Positions 44,083 through 53,828 of a stretch of 64,000 nucleotides of DNA are shown here, piece after piece. Position 1 is the first letter of the stretch. Each line of letters begins with the position of its first letter. The notes beneath the pieces were generated by a model, which saw only the letters and a program-made list of their open reading frames with translations, made no database searches and was not told the origin of the DNA. The DNA comes from CBDDHT01 sp965227905. Lineage in GTDB: Bacteria; Pseudomonadota; Alphaproteobacteria; Rhizobiales; Methyloligellaceae. Where the stretch lies: the NCBI GenBank assembly GCA_965227905.1, contig OZ245780.1, positions 496,001 through 560,000 of the forward strand. Direction: 5' to 3'. Position numbers and translations under genes: made by a program.

Positions 44083-47075
44083 ACTTTCAGACGATTGTTC
44101 TTGGGGTCGAAGAATGCGGGATCCGAGACTTTTGCCGAAATCGTCATGTCGGGCATCGGGATATGCAGCGTATCGCCCATGCGGTCATGGCCGCCATTCA
44201 CCAAAGCCATCGCAATCGAGCGGCCGAGCGCTTCGCTCCAATAGGCCGACGTCACATGTCCGATCATATCCATCGGGATCGACTGTCTGGGATCGGTGAC
44301 GATCTGTGCGCCTTCTTCAAGAACGATACGTGGATCGTCCGTCAGCAGGCCGACCAGTTGCTTTCGGCCCTTCGCGATGATGTCGGGGCGCGACAGGGAT
44401 CGCTTGCCGATGAAGTCATTCTTCTGCTTGCCGACCGCCCAGCCCATGCCGGCATCGGTCGGTGTGATCGTGCCATCCGTGTCCTGACCAACGATGATGT
44501 ATCCCTTCTCTGCCCGCAGCACATGCATCGTCTCCGTACCATAAGCGCAGATATCGTATCGCTTGCCTTTGTCCCACAGGATATCCCAGAGTTCACGGCC
44601 ATATCGCGCAGGGACGCTGATTTCATAGCCTAACTCACCAGTAAAGCTGACGCGGGACAGGCGCGCTGGAATGCCGGCAATCGAACAACTGGTCACGGAC
44701 ATGTGTGGAAACGCCATGTTCGAGATGTCGGCATCGTCGATCAGAGGAGCGAGCAGTTTGCGGGCATTGGGGCCATTCAGCGCGATCGTCGCCCATTGCT
44801 CTGTAGTCGAGGTTAGCCAGACCTTTAAGTCCGGCCATTCCGTTTGGAGATAGTCTTCCATCAAATCCAGAACGCTGGCGGCGCCTCCCGTCGTCGTCGT
44901 GACGTTGTAGGCGTCCGGCCCGGTCCGCGAGACGATCCCGTCGTCACGAATGAAACCGTCTTCTCCGAGCAGCAAGCAATAGCGGCAACGCCCGACGGCA
45001 AGCGTGTCCAGGGCGTTGGTGTAGACACGATTGAGAAATGTCAGCGCATCGGGCCCGACGACTTCGATCTTGCCGAGGGTGGAGGCATCGAAAATACCGA
45101 TCGACTGTCGTACGGCTTTGCCTTCCCGCGCAACGGCCTTGTGCCTGTCCTCTCCGGATTGCGGAAAATACCAGGCCCGCCGCCAGTTCGAAACGAGCTC
45201 GAAGGCTGCACTCCGTTCGTCGGCCCAGTCGTCGATCGGCGTCTTGCGCGTGACTTCGAAATGAACGCCGTTCTGATACCCGGCGAAGGTGCCGAACGTC
45301 GTTGGCGTGTAGGGCGGCCGGAAGGTCGTCAGGCCGACATCAGGCGCGTCCTTCCCCACGGCGTCTGATGCGATCATGAGGCTGTTCATGTTCGCCATCT
45401 TGCCCTGGTCGGTTGCCATTCCCGTCGTTGTGTAGCGTTTGACATGCTCGATGGATCGCATGCCTTCGCGAACCGCAAGGCGAATGTCTTTTGCCGTCAC
45501 ATCGTTCTGGAAATCGATGAAGGCACGGGCCTTGACCGGGTTGCGGTCGGTCGGCAGCTCCTTGTGGGAGACCCCGCGCCCATTGCGATCATAGCGGCAC
45601 ATAAAACCGCGTTCCTGGATTGGGAAACCCGCAGCTTTCGCTGCATCGCATCCGGCCTTTGCGCCATCCGCAAGAGCATTGGCAACGCCCCAAAGCCCGC
45701 GCCCGGCACCGGCGATATGGCAGGCCTCGGATTTTTCCCCCGGCAGAAAGACCTCGGCATGCGGATTCCAGTCGAGGCTCCCCTTGGTGTGGGAGAAGAG
45801 ATGCAGCGACGGTGTCCATCCGCCGCACATCAGCAGCGTATCGCAGGCGAGACTTGTTGCCGGTCCAACTTGTCCGTCGGACAATGGGTTGATCCGCACC
45901 GATTTGATTCGTCGTCGTCCCGTGGTTCCGGTCACTGTGTGGCTCGTCAGGCAGTCGATGCCGCGCTCTCGCGCCTGCCTTATCATTGCCTGATCCAGAT
46001 CATCTCGCGTATCGACAATTGCGTTGAGGGTCATGCCGGCGTCGGCCAGATCGAAGGCCGCATACCAGGCCGAGTCGTGCGATGTCGCAACCACGATCCG
46101 GTCGCCGACACGGACGCCATAGCGATTGAGGTAGGTCTGCGCGGCACTGGCCAGCATCACACCGGGACGGTCGTTGCCATCGAAAACCAGCGGTTTCTCG
46201 ATCGCACCCTGCGCCAGGACGACCTGCCCCGAGCGGACACGCCAGAGTCGCTCCCTCGGCGCATGCTCCGGTGGCGTCACGAGATGGTCGGTGACTTTCT
46301 GGCAGAGTCCGACCAAGTTCTGGTGGTAGTAGCCGATCGCTGTCGTCCGCGTCAGGATGCGGACATTGTCGAGCTTCTCAAGTTGCGCATGTGTCGCTTC
46401 CAGCCAGTTCCAGGCAGAGCAACCGTCAAGTTCGATCCTGTCTTCGGTCAGCAGCGTGCCGCCGATTTCCGGTTGCTCGTCGACGAGGACGATTTCGGCA
46501 CCGCTTTGCGCCGCTGAAAGAGCGGCGGCAAGACCGGCTGGTCCGGCGCCGACAATCAGCACATCACAATGCAGATAACGTGTCGCGTAGCGGTCTGGAT
46601 CTTCCTTCTTCGGCGACAGGCCAAGACCAGCAGCGGCTCGGATGGCCGGTTCGTACACGCGATCCCAAAAGCTCTTCGGCCACATGAACGTCTTGTAGTA
46701 GAAGCCGGCAGCGAGAAGAGGGGACAAGCGGTCATTGATTGTGCCGATGTCGAGAGACAACATCGGCCATCTGTTCTGGCTTGTCGTTGCCAGTCCCTCA
46801 TAGATCTCTTGAACGGTCGCGCGCGTGTTGGGCTCGAAGCGACTTTCATCGCGCTGTGTGCCGACAAGGGCGTTCGGTTCGTCCGAGCCAGCCGTCATCG
46901 GTCCTCGCGGCCGGTGATATTTGAATGAGCGCCCCATCAGATGTACGCCATGCGCCAGCAATGCTGATGCTACGGTATCGCCTTTGAAGCCGGTATAGCG
47001 TCTTCCATCAAAGGTGAACGAAACGGGGGCTGAGTGATCAATGCGCCCTTTGCCTCGAATGCGATAGAGGCTCAC
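44079..47075 (-). CDS. soxA: Sarcosine oxidase alpha subunit
   Basis: The 998-residue subunit has an N-terminal 2Fe-2S-ferredoxin-like region (residues 1-110), a FAD/NAD domain with VLIVGAGPAGLAAALSAAQS near residue 175, and a C-terminal tetrahydrofolate-binding domain of the GcvT type from about residue 600. It oxidises sarcosine to glycine with transfer of the methyl carbon to THF. The start overlaps soxD by four bases; length agrees with the family (about 1,000). Confidence 0.96.
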   Translation of the reverse strand: MSLYRIRGKGRIDHSAPVSFTFDGRRYTGFKGDTVASALLAHGVHLMGRSFKYHRPRGPMTAGSDEPNALVGTQRDESRFEPNTRATVQEIYEGLATTSQNRWPMLSLDIGTINDRLSPLLAAGFYYKTFMWPKSFWDRVYEPAIRAAAGLGLSPKKEDPDRYATRYLHCDVLIVGAGPAGLAAALSAAQSGAEIVLVDEQPEIGGTLLTEDRIELDGCSAWNWLEATHAQLEKLDNVRILTRTTAIGYYHQNLVGLCQKVTDHLVTPPEHAPRERLWRVRSGQVVLAQGAIEKPLVFDGNDRPGVMLASAAQTYLNRYGVRVGDRIVVATSHDSAWYAAFDLADAGMTLNAIVDTRDDLDQAMIRQARERGIDCLTSHTVTGTTGRRRIKSVRINPLSDGQVGPATSLACDTLLMCGGWTPSLHLFSHTKGSLDWNPHAEVFLPGEKSEACHIAGAGRGLWGVANALADGAKAGCDAAKAAGFPIQERGFMCRYDRNGRGVSHKELPTDRNPVKARAFIDFQNDVTAKDIRLAVREGMRSIEHVKRYTTTGMATDQGKMANMNSLMIASDAVGKDAPDVGLTTFRPPYTPTTFGTFAGYQNGVHFEVTRKTPIDDWADERSAAFELVSNWRRAWYFPQSGEDRHKAVAREGKAVRQSIGIFDASTLGKIEVVGPDALTFLNRVYTNALDTLAVGRCRYCLLLGEDGFIRDDGIVSRTGPDAYNVTTTTGGAASVLDLMEDYLQTEWPDLKVWLTSTTEQWATIALNGPNARKLLAPLIDDADISNMAFPHMSVTSCSIAGIPARLSRVSFTGELGYEISVPARYGRELWDILWDKGKRYDICAYGTETMHVLRAEKGYIIVGQDTDGTITPTDAGMGWAVGKQKNDFIGKRSLSRPDIIAKGRKQLVGLLTDDPRIVLEEGAQIVTDPRQSIPMDMIGHVTSAYWSEALGRSIAMALVNGGHDRMGDTLHIPMPDMTISAKVSDPAFFDPKNNRLKV

Positions 47076-47374
47076 TCTGAAAGCTCCTCGAGTTCCGCAT
47101 CGGTCGGCCTGGGCTCACCAGCCTTGTAGGTTTTCAGAAACTTGTCGCTGACTGTATGCCGGACGGCATTGAAAAATTGGCCACAGCCATGGACATGCCG
47201 CCAGCGTTCACAATAGAGACCGCGCGTATTGTCCCGGACGAACAGAAAGTCCCGCCATTCCTCATCGGAGACCGTGGAAGGGTTCGCGGGCCTTACGATA
47301 TGCGCCTCTCCGGCATAGGCGAACTCGACCTCGGGAAGGTCTTTCTCACAGTAAGGGCAGTAGATCAAAAGCAT
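47072..47374 (-). CDS. soxD: Sarcosine oxidase delta subunit
   Basis: The 100-residue zinc-binding subunit has CPYCEKDLPEVEFAYAGEAH and CERWRHVHGCGQFF, giving the expected Cys/His zinc ligands. It is a structural partner that joins SoxA to SoxB. It is 12 bases after soxB and overlaps soxA by four bases. Confidence 0.95.
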   Translation of the reverse strand: MLLIYCPYCEKDLPEVEFAYAGEAHIVRPANPSTVSDEEWRDFLFVRDNTRGLYCERWRHVHGCGQFFNAVRHTVSDKFLKTYKAGEPRPTDAELEELSE

Positions 47375-47386
47375 TCTCGCAACTCT

Positions 47387-48640
47387 CTAATGCGACACGG
47401 CAGCAGCGGCCGCTTCATCGATCAGCCGGCCAGTCGTGAACCTCTCCAGCGTGAAAGGTGCGTTGATCGGATGCGGTTCGTCCTTCGCAACCGTATGGGC
47501 TAGAAGATGCCCCGATCCAGGCGTCGCCTTGAAGCCGCCGGTGCCCCATCCGCAATTGACATAAAGGCCTTTGACCGGTGTTTTGCCGAGGATCGGCGAG
47601 CGGTCCGGACTGACATCGACGATGCCGCCCCATTTTCGCAGCATCCGCATGCGGCGAAAGATCGGGAAGACTTCGCAGATCGCGGCAACGGTATGCTCGA
47701 TCAAAGGCAGACCGCCCCGCTGGCTGTAGGAGACATACTGGTCAGTGCCGGCGCCGATCACCAATTCGCCCTTGTCCGACTGGCTGATATAGGCATGCAC
47801 CGTGTTCGACATGACCACACAGGGAAAGACCGGTTTTACCGGTTCGGATACCAGTGCCTGAAGCGGATAGCTCTCCAGGGGCAATCGTACGCCCGCCGTC
47901 TCCATCACGACAGACGTATTGCCTGCGGCGGAGACGGCAATCTTCTTCGCCTTGATGAACCCGCGCGCCGTCTCCACACCCTCGACCGCACCATTTGCTC
48001 CGCGGCGAATGGCCGTAACCGGACAGTTCTGAATAATGTCGACGCCGTGTGCTGCAGCCCCTCGAGCGTATCCCCATGCAACGGCATCGTGGCGCGCGAC
48101 GCCGGCGCGTTTCTGATAGGCGGCGCCGAGCACGGGATATCGGGCATCTCGGGAAATGTTCAAAGGCGGGCAAATTGCCTTCGCCTCGGCTGCCGTCACC
48201 CAGGCATTATCGACACCATTCAGCCGGTTCGAGTAGACATGACGCTTGGAGCTCTGAATATCGTGTGCATTGTGCGCCAGCATCAAGACGCCGCGCTGGG
48301 AAAACATGACGTTGTAGTTCAGCTCTTGCGAGAGCCCGACCCAGAGGTCCACCGCATGATCGTAGAGCCGCGCACTCTCGTCATAGAGATAGTTCGAGCG
48401 GATGATCGTCGTGTTCCGGCCCGTATTCCCGCCCCCGAGCCAACCCTTGTCGATCACCGCAACATTGGTGATGCCATGCTCTTTTGCCAGATAGTAGGCG
48501 GCTCCGAGCCCATGCCCGCCGGCCCCGATGATGACGACGTCATATTCGCTCTTCGGCTCCGACTGCGGCCACTGCTCCTGCCAGTTCTTCTGGCCTGAGA
48601 GCGCATTGCGCAGCACTGAGAAAGCGGAGAAACGGCTCAC
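47387..48640 (-). CDS. soxB: Sarcosine oxidase beta subunit
   Basis: The 417-residue D-amino-acid-oxidase-fold subunit starts with VSRFSAFSVLRNAL, and its FAD motif is VVIIGAGGHGLGAAYYLAKE. It binds covalent FMN and FAD and reduces O2 to H2O2. The GTG at 48640 follows GAGGA and matches the family start; a longer frame from 48706 adds residues that family members lack. It is the first gene of the soxBDAG operon. Confidence 0.94.
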   Translation of the reverse strand: MSRFSAFSVLRNALSGQKNWQEQWPQSEPKSEYDVVIIGAGGHGLGAAYYLAKEHGITNVAVIDKGWLGGGNTGRNTTIIRSNYLYDESARLYDHAVDLWVGLSQELNYNVMFSQRGVLMLAHNAHDIQSSKRHVYSNRLNGVDNAWVTAAEAKAICPPLNISRDARYPVLGAAYQKRAGVARHDAVAWGYARGAAAHGVDIIQNCPVTAIRRGANGAVEGVETARGFIKAKKIAVSAAGNTSVVMETAGVRLPLESYPLQALVSEPVKPVFPCVVMSNTVHAYISQSDKGELVIGAGTDQYVSYSQRGGLPLIEHTVAAICEVFPIFRRMRMLRKWGGIVDVSPDRSPILGKTPVKGLYVNCGWGTGGFKATPGSGHLLAHTVAKDEPHPINAPFTLERFTTGRLIDEAAAAAVSH

Positions 48641-48759
48641 GGTTGTCCTCGCGGATTGGGGCAGGTTCCACAAGACCGTCATACTGCGGTTCGGTCGGCC
48701 CATCAATCAATGAGGTCAATCCTGTTTCCCGAGATGGGTGTGAGTTCGTCCCTAAAAGT

Positions 48760-49116
48760 CTAACCGACATCGAGACTCACAAATCGATATCCCATTTCAA
48801 TCTGGGCCGCCGAAATCAGGATCCACAGACATCCCATCAGAATTAGATTTTTCCGTCGCTTTTTGATCAGCGACTCGTGAGAGTGAGTACTGTGGGCCAA
48901 GATCGAGAAGCCGAGGACGACCAGCAATATCATAAGGACCACAGTGATCACGCCGTCGACAATAAGGTAGAATCCGATGTTGCCAGATCGATAGAGCCAG
49001 AAAACAATGATATTGGCGGGTATGGTCAGGCAAATTAATTCTAAAAAGAGATGGATTTTTCTGTCCATCATGCGCAATGCATGCACTTCAATTAGTGGTT
49101 TTATTTTAGCAAACAT
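48760..49116 (-). CDS. Small integral membrane protein
   Basis: The 118-residue protein has about three hydrophobic helices (LFLELICLTIPANIIVFWLY, FYLIVDGVITVVLMILLVVL, LILMGCLWILISAA) with a basic connecting loop. No domain is recognised. It is 16 bases downstream of the GSP-synthase-like gene on the same strand. The ribosome site is weak. Confidence 0.55.
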   Translation of the reverse strand: MFAKIKPLIEVHALRMMDRKIHLFLELICLTIPANIIVFWLYRSGNIGFYLIVDGVITVVLMILLVVLGFSILAHSTHSHESLIKKRRKNLILMGCLWILISAAQIEMGYRFVSLDVG

Positions 49117-49132
49117 TGTTGCTCGTTATTTC

Positions 49133-50302
49133 TCACCCCAAAATCAAATGCGGAATGAATCGCGCGTCGTCCGTTGTAATGGGCCCGCGATCCTCGCGGA
49201 TGCACATGCCGGCGGCTTCACTGGCGACGAGCCAGACGCCGCACATGGGGCGGTTGCCGTCGAACTCGGCAAGAGGTGAGTAGTCCTGGAGGATACGGCC
49301 TTCGGCGCCATAGGGGCCGGGGCGTTCCTCGCGCGCCGCAGCCGCCGCATCCGGCCCGACGATCTCGATGTTCCATCCTTCGCGGGAATAGATCGGCTTG
49401 CGGACATAGGTCTCGCCAAGGTCCGGCTTCTCGGCGTCGTCTTCGAAATAGGTCGGCAGTAGATTGGGGTGACCAGGGAACTTCTCCCAGAGCAGGGGGA
49501 GCAGCCCTTTGTTGGAAAGGATCGTCTTCCAGGCGGGTTCGATGAAGACGCAGCGTGAATCCTTTACATGCTCGGCAAAGTCTTCGCGCAAAATCCATTC
49601 CCAGGGATAGAGCTTGAAGAGGTTCTTGATCGCCTCGTCTTCCTGATCGGTGAACCAACCGGGCTCCGAGATGCCGATATCTTCCATGAATAAGCGGCGC
49701 GTATCGAGACCGGCCTGTTTGGCGCAGTCTTCCAGATACTCGATCGTGCCTTCGTCTTCTTCGCTCCCCTTCGCGCAGGCAAGATGAAGTCTGTCCGTGA
49801 TGCCGATGCGGCGCCAGGCGTCGATCAGCTTCTCGTGCAGGGAGTTGAACTGGTCCGAGCCTTGGGGCACGAGGTCGCGCTCCATGGCCTGTTCGAGCCA
49901 GACCCATTGAAAGATCGACGACTCGTAAAGCGATGTCGGCGTGTCCGCATTATATTCGAGCAGCTTGGCCGGGCCATCGCCTGAATAGGCGAAGTCCATG
50001 CGGCCATAGAGGTTCTTGTGGGCACGGCTCCAGGTGTCGGCGACATAGTCCCAATAGGCTTCCGGGATCGCCAGCCGGCGCAGGGTCTCTTCGTTGCCGA
50101 TCGCCTCGCCCACCACTTCGAAGCACATATGTTCGATGGCTTCGGCCGGCTCTTCGAGGTCTTCCTCGATCTCGGCTAGGGTAAACTTGTAGTAGGCGCT
50201 CTCGTCCCAATAGGGGTCGCCATCGAGAGAATGAAAACTGAAACCGTGCGTTTCGGCCGTCTCGCGCCAGTCTTCACGCTCTTGAACGGCAATCCGCTCC
50301 AC
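49133..50302 (-). CDS. Glutathionylspermidine-synthase-like ATP-grasp protein (YgiC type)
   Basis: The 389-residue protein matches the synthetase half of glutathionylspermidine synthase: MDFAYSGDGPAKLLEYNADTP carries ATP-grasp Asn/Glu residues, followed by WILREDFAEHVKDSRCVFIEP and YVRKPIYSREGWNIE. It lacks an amidase domain. In E. coli the ygiBC pair has the same organisation: a DUF1190 lipoprotein gene followed by ygiC. The peptide it ligates is unknown. It starts at GTG 50302, 11 bases after the DUF1190 gene. Confidence 0.85.
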   Translation of the reverse strand: MERIAVQEREDWRETAETHGFSFHSLDGDPYWDESAYYKFTLAEIEEDLEEPAEAIEHMCFEVVGEAIGNEETLRRLAIPEAYWDYVADTWSRAHKNLYGRMDFAYSGDGPAKLLEYNADTPTSLYESSIFQWVWLEQAMERDLVPQGSDQFNSLHEKLIDAWRRIGITDRLHLACAKGSEEDEGTIEYLEDCAKQAGLDTRRLFMEDIGISEPGWFTDQEDEAIKNLFKLYPWEWILREDFAEHVKDSRCVFIEPAWKTILSNKGLLPLLWEKFPGHPNLLPTYFEDDAEKPDLGETYVRKPIYSREGWNIEIVGPDAAAAAREERPGPYGAEGRILQDYSPLAEFDGNRPMCGVWLVASEAAGMCIREDRGPITTDDARFIPHLILG

Positions 50303-50313
50303 CGGGGCGGCCC

Positions 50314-50850
50314 TTAACCGCTGCTCGGCCCGTAGGTTCGGCCCGAGGCACCGAAGCCACCGCGCGCCGTCGTGTAGAGTTTACGGCTTGGCGCCTTGGT
50401 GGTGGATTTTGGAACCTGTACCTTGCCGGTCTTCGCGGCGACCTTCTTGTTGTCGCCGGTGCGGAAGCTTTTCGGGTCGTCCTTGGAGCGGTAGAGCGGC
50501 TGCGGATGAACGCCGCCCGGCGCCAGAACGCGGCCCATCATGTAGCCCATCATCAGGGGCATCCAGACGCTCGTATTGTTGCTTGTCCGATAGGGCGATG
50601 TCTCGCAGGCTTCGGTTCCGAAGTCGGCCTCGCATTCGGCCTTGTTCTGATATTTCGGCGCAACTTCAGCGTGTTGCGTCTCGGCCTTTTTGTAGGCCTT
50701 CTCGCATGCTTCTTTGCTCAAATCCCCGTCGGCCATGCACTCTTCAAGCGTCGTATAAACCAGGGCCTCGGTTTGTGCTTCGCTACATGCATTGAGCGCC
50801 AGTGCGCTGACGCCCATAGTCACAAGAGCAATCGTCTTGGATCTTTTCAT
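50314..50850 (-). CDS. DUF1190 (YgiB-like) putative lipoprotein
   Basis: The 178-residue protein has an N-terminal segment MKRSKTIALVTMGVSALA followed by LNAC, a lipobox-like site. Next is a cysteine-rich region with YTTLEECMADG and KAECEADFGTEACE, then a Gly/Ser/Thr-rich C-terminal tail. This is the DUF1190 family. AAGGA sits before the ATG at 50850. It is coupled to the GSP-synthase-like gene as in the ygiBC operon. Confidence 0.82.
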   Translation of the reverse strand: MKRSKTIALVTMGVSALALNACSEAQTEALVYTTLEECMADGDLSKEACEKAYKKAETQHAEVAPKYQNKAECEADFGTEACETSPYRTSNNTSVWMPLMMGYMMGRVLAPGGVHPQPLYRSKDDPKSFRTGDNKKVAAKTGKVQVPKSTTKAPSRKLYTTARGGFGASGRTYGPSSG

Positions 50851-51003
50851 CGCTCGTCGTTCCTTTATGAGTCTATGACCTAAGGTGAGAGGATCCACGC
50901 CGTCGGTGACGCGAGACTAGCACTCTTGCTATTGAACCGTAAGTTAGGCTGCAACGCGGCCACTCCGGCAATTTATTTGTCTGTACGCGAGGAATCTTTC
51001 GAA

Positions 51004-51261
51004 ATGAAGAACGAAATTGCCGCAGGCCTTGGTGTGTTGCTTTTGGGGCTTGTTTGGATCGGAACGCCAGCAAGCCCCGGCCTTGCAAAGGAAGATCGCT
51101 GTGCAGATGCTCGCCGAACCTGCATTGCGTGGTGCGAAGAGCATCGCGGGCCTGATGGAAACTGCCAGGCGGACTGCCAGAAACGCTACAGAAAGTGCAA
51201 GCGAACAGGGCTGTTCATCTGGGGTTGGCTGACGCCGGATACCAGATCGGCGCGGTGCTGA
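51004..51261 (+). CDS. Small secreted cysteine-rich protein
   Basis: The 85-residue protein has a signal peptide (MKNEIAAGLGVLLLGLVWIG ... GLA) and six mature cysteines in CADARRTCIAWCEEH, CQADCQ and CKRTG before a last Cys at the C terminus, spaced for disulfides. No family is recognised. GAGGA lies ten bases before the ATG. Its stop abuts the next start at 51265. Confidence 0.6.
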   Translation: MKNEIAAGLGVLLLGLVWIGTPASPGLAKEDRCADARRTCIAWCEEHRGPDGNCQADCQKRYRKCKRTGLFIWGWLTPDTRSARC

Positions 51262-51264
51262 TTG

Positions 51265-52170
51265 GTGAACCGGACCTTGATCGGGCGAACAGACGAAATC
51301 GTGGCCGATATTGAGGCAAGATATCCGCCGATCGGCAGGTTTATCGACTGCGACGGGCTTGCTTGCCACGTCTTGGACGAGGGCGCCGGACACCCGGTCG
51401 TCCTGATTCATGGCGCAAGTGCCAATCTGCGTGAATGGACGGCATCGATTTTTGCTTTTCTCGCCGCTAAACATCGCGCAATTGCAATCGATCGTCCCGG
51501 TCATGGCTGGAGCGAACGGCCGGAGGATGGCGGTCATCTTCTCTCAAGCCAGGCCACAATTCTGCACCAGACACTCCAGCAGATGGATGTCGAACGACCC
51601 GTTCTCGTCGGTCATTCATTCGGCGGCGCACTGATCCTGGCCTATGCCCTTGCCTATCCGGAGAACGTCGGCGGACTTCTGTTCATGGCAGGTGTTTCGC
51701 ATCCCTGGCCGGGAGGTGTCGGGTATCAGCATCAGTTGGCCGCGTTTCCCGGTCTCGGCAGTCTGTTCATTCGGCGATTTGCAATGCCTGCTTTCCCCAG
51801 AGCTGCAGCAGGCGCCACAGCACGCGTCTTTGCACCCAATACGGTTCCCGCCAGCTATCAAGAACGTGCGGCAATCGAGCTTTATCGGCGTCCCGCGACT
51901 TTTCTGGCCAACGCCGAAGACCTGACTCATCTGAAGCGCGCGATAATCGAAATGGCACCGCGATATGGCGAGATTTCCGCCCCTTTGATCGCGCTCACGG
52001 GCGATAAGGACAGCGTCATTTGGACGCACCTGCACACGCCTCCATTGGTGGCCAAGGCTAAGGATGCACGGGCCATCGTTTTGGATGGGGTCGGTCACAT
52101 GCCGCATCATGCACGGCCAGGAGCGGTTCTCGATAGTATCGACGAACTTGTGGCCCGCGTTTCTTTCTGA
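51265..52170 (+). CDS. Alpha/beta-hydrolase
   Basis: The 301-residue protein shows PVVLIHGASANLREW (oxyanion hole), VLVGHSFGGALILAYAL (nucleophile Ser in GHSFGG) and VLDGVGHMPHHARP (His), with Asp in TGDKDSVIW. The domain is a typical hydrolase/ester-lyase fold; substrate unknown. It starts four bases after the previous stop at a GTG (TTG at 51262 is possible). Confidence 0.85.
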   Translation: MNRTLIGRTDEIVADIEARYPPIGRFIDCDGLACHVLDEGAGHPVVLIHGASANLREWTASIFAFLAAKHRAIAIDRPGHGWSERPEDGGHLLSSQATILHQTLQQMDVERPVLVGHSFGGALILAYALAYPENVGGLLFMAGVSHPWPGGVGYQHQLAAFPGLGSLFIRRFAMPAFPRAAAGATARVFAPNTVPASYQERAAIELYRRPATFLANAEDLTHLKRAIIEMAPRYGEISAPLIALTGDKDSVIWTHLHTPPLVAKAKDARAIVLDGVGHMPHHARPGAVLDSIDELVARVSF

Positions 52171-52576
52171 ATTCGAGCGGGCTCAAATCGGAAGGTGCCA
52201 AGGACCGTATCCATCGAAATTGGCAATACCACCTATTCCTCAATTGCATAGTGGCGTAAATGCACCTAAGCAGACGGCGTATTTGTACCGCAACCTGAAA
52301 ACAATACGGGTTCGAGTTCCATTGTCTTGCGCACGATTGCATTCCGATTTGTTCAGACTTTCTGATTACGACTTTGCGCCGATGGTCTCGTATTCCCCTT
52401 GTCAATTTACCGATAAAGATAGCCGTGAGGCTGCAGGGCAAGCTCTGCGGTTCCGATTATGCGTTCCGGAACCACAGCGAGATTGCCCATTCGCCCACAA
52501 GCCGGAGTGCTTGTGACTTGACCGGGCCGGCTGAGATCTCAGCGGGCCCAACGTGCTCAAAATGGGAGTGAAGCAT
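52171..52576. other. 406-base gap before the TRAP operon
   Basis: No gene is supported. A GGGTTCGAGTTCC stretch near 52309 resembles a tRNA T-loop but no cloverleaf can be folded around it. The region has lower GC content than the neighbouring genes by eye. Confidence 0.5.
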
Positions 52577-53692
52577 TTGAGTGAAACGAAAAAGGTCGAC
52601 CGCCGTAAGTTCCTGAAAGCATCAGGAGCCGTCGCCGGTGCCGCCGCCGCATCGACGCTTGCTGCGCCAGCAATTGCGCAAGGCAAGATCGAGATGACGA
52701 TTGTCTCCACCTGGCCCCGCGATTTTCCAGGTCTTGGCATCAGCGCCCAGCGCCTCGCCAAGCGCATTCCGGAATTGACCGACGGCCGTATCAACGTGAC
52801 TTACTACGCATCCGGTGAAAAAGTCGGTGCCTTTGCGGTGCTGGACGATGTCGCATCGGGCAATTCGCAAGCCTATATCGCGGCCGATTATTACTGGAAG
52901 GGCAAGCATCCGGGCTGGGCCTACTTTACAGCCGTTCCTTTCGGACTCGTTTTCTCCGAAATGGAAGCCTGGATGAAATATGCCGGCGGCCAGCAAATGT
53001 ATGACAAGCTTGCCGGCGAGTTCGGCATCAAAGGCTTCCCGTGCGGGAATACAGGCGTCCAGATGGGCGGCTGGTTCCGGAAGGAAATGGAAAGCGTCGA
53101 CGACTTCAAAGGCCTGAAGATGCGCATTCCAGGTCTTGGCGGTGACGTCCTGACCAAGCTTGGTGCCTCGACGATTACGCTGCCAGGCAGTCAGATCTAC
53201 GAAAACCTCGTCTCAGGTTCCATCGATGCAACGGAGTGGGTGGGCCCCTACAACGACTTCTTCATGAAGTTCTACGAAGCGGCCAAGTTCTACTACTATC
53301 CGGGTATGCACGAGCCGGCATCACAGCTGTGCCTTGGCATGAATGCGGAATGGTGGGGCAAGCTCTCCAAGACCGATCAGGCCATCATTGAGGCCGCCTG
53401 CAACGAAGAGAATGCGCGCCAGATGGCCGAGACGAACGCCAACAATGGTGTCTATCTCACGCGTCTCATCAAGGAGCAGGGCGTCAAGCTGCGTAAGTTC
53501 AACGACGACATTTACGACAGCTTCGGCGAAGCCGCCAACGAAGTGTTTGAGGAAACACGTCAGCACTCCAAGCTTGCTGCCGAAATCCACGACAGCTTCG
53601 CCAAGGTGCGCAGCGATGTCGGTAACTGGAACGGCTTGTCTGACACGGCATACACCGTGCAGCGGAACCGCGTTCTTGGCATCGGTACCTGA
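52577..53692 (+). CDS. dctP: TRAP transporter substrate-binding protein (DctP/TakP type)
   Basis: The 371-residue protein has a twin-arginine-type leader (VDRRKFLKASG ... APAIA) and a TRAP binding fold. VQMGGWFRKEMESVDDFKGLKMRIPG contains the conserved Arg that contacts the ligand carboxylate, and NLVSGSIDATEWVGPYNDFFM is typical of the TakP 2-oxoacid subgroup. It probably binds an organic acid in the periplasm. The TTG at 52577 follows GGGAG; ATG at 52562 is the alternative. It is separated by a hairpin from the permease genes. Confidence 0.88.
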   Translation: MSETKKVDRRKFLKASGAVAGAAAASTLAAPAIAQGKIEMTIVSTWPRDFPGLGISAQRLAKRIPELTDGRINVTYYASGEKVGAFAVLDDVASGNSQAYIAADYYWKGKHPGWAYFTAVPFGLVFSEMEAWMKYAGGQQMYDKLAGEFGIKGFPCGNTGVQMGGWFRKEMESVDDFKGLKMRIPGLGGDVLTKLGASTITLPGSQIYENLVSGSIDATEWVGPYNDFFMKFYEAAKFYYYPGMHEPASQLCLGMNAEWWGKLSKTDQAIIEAACNEENARQMAETNANNGVYLTRLIKEQGVKLRKFNDDIYDSFGEAANEVFEETRQHSKLAAEIHDSFAKVRSDVGNWNGLSDTAYTVQRNRVLGIGT

Positions 53693-53782
53693 CCCGACCT
53701 TTCATCAGTGAGCAGATCTATACGCAATTCGACTGGCTTGCGTAGAGAAGGTCTGGTCTCATACTGTTGAACGCGAGATTTT

Positions 53783-53807
53783 GGGACGGGGCGTCGTGCC
53801 CCGTCCC
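53783..53807 (+). terminator. Intercistronic hairpin between dctP and dctQ
   Basis: A perfect 10-bp stem, GGGACGGGGC with GCCCCGTCCC, closes a five-base loop 90 bases after dctP. It could attenuate read-through or stabilise the dctP message so that the binding protein is made in excess of the permease. Confidence 0.55.
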
Positions 53808-53828
53808 ATTTGGGGGGACGTATCGAAT

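Noticed and set aside
52300..52335. tRNA-like T-loop sequence before the TRAP operon
   Set aside because: No acceptor, D or anticodon arms can be paired around it.
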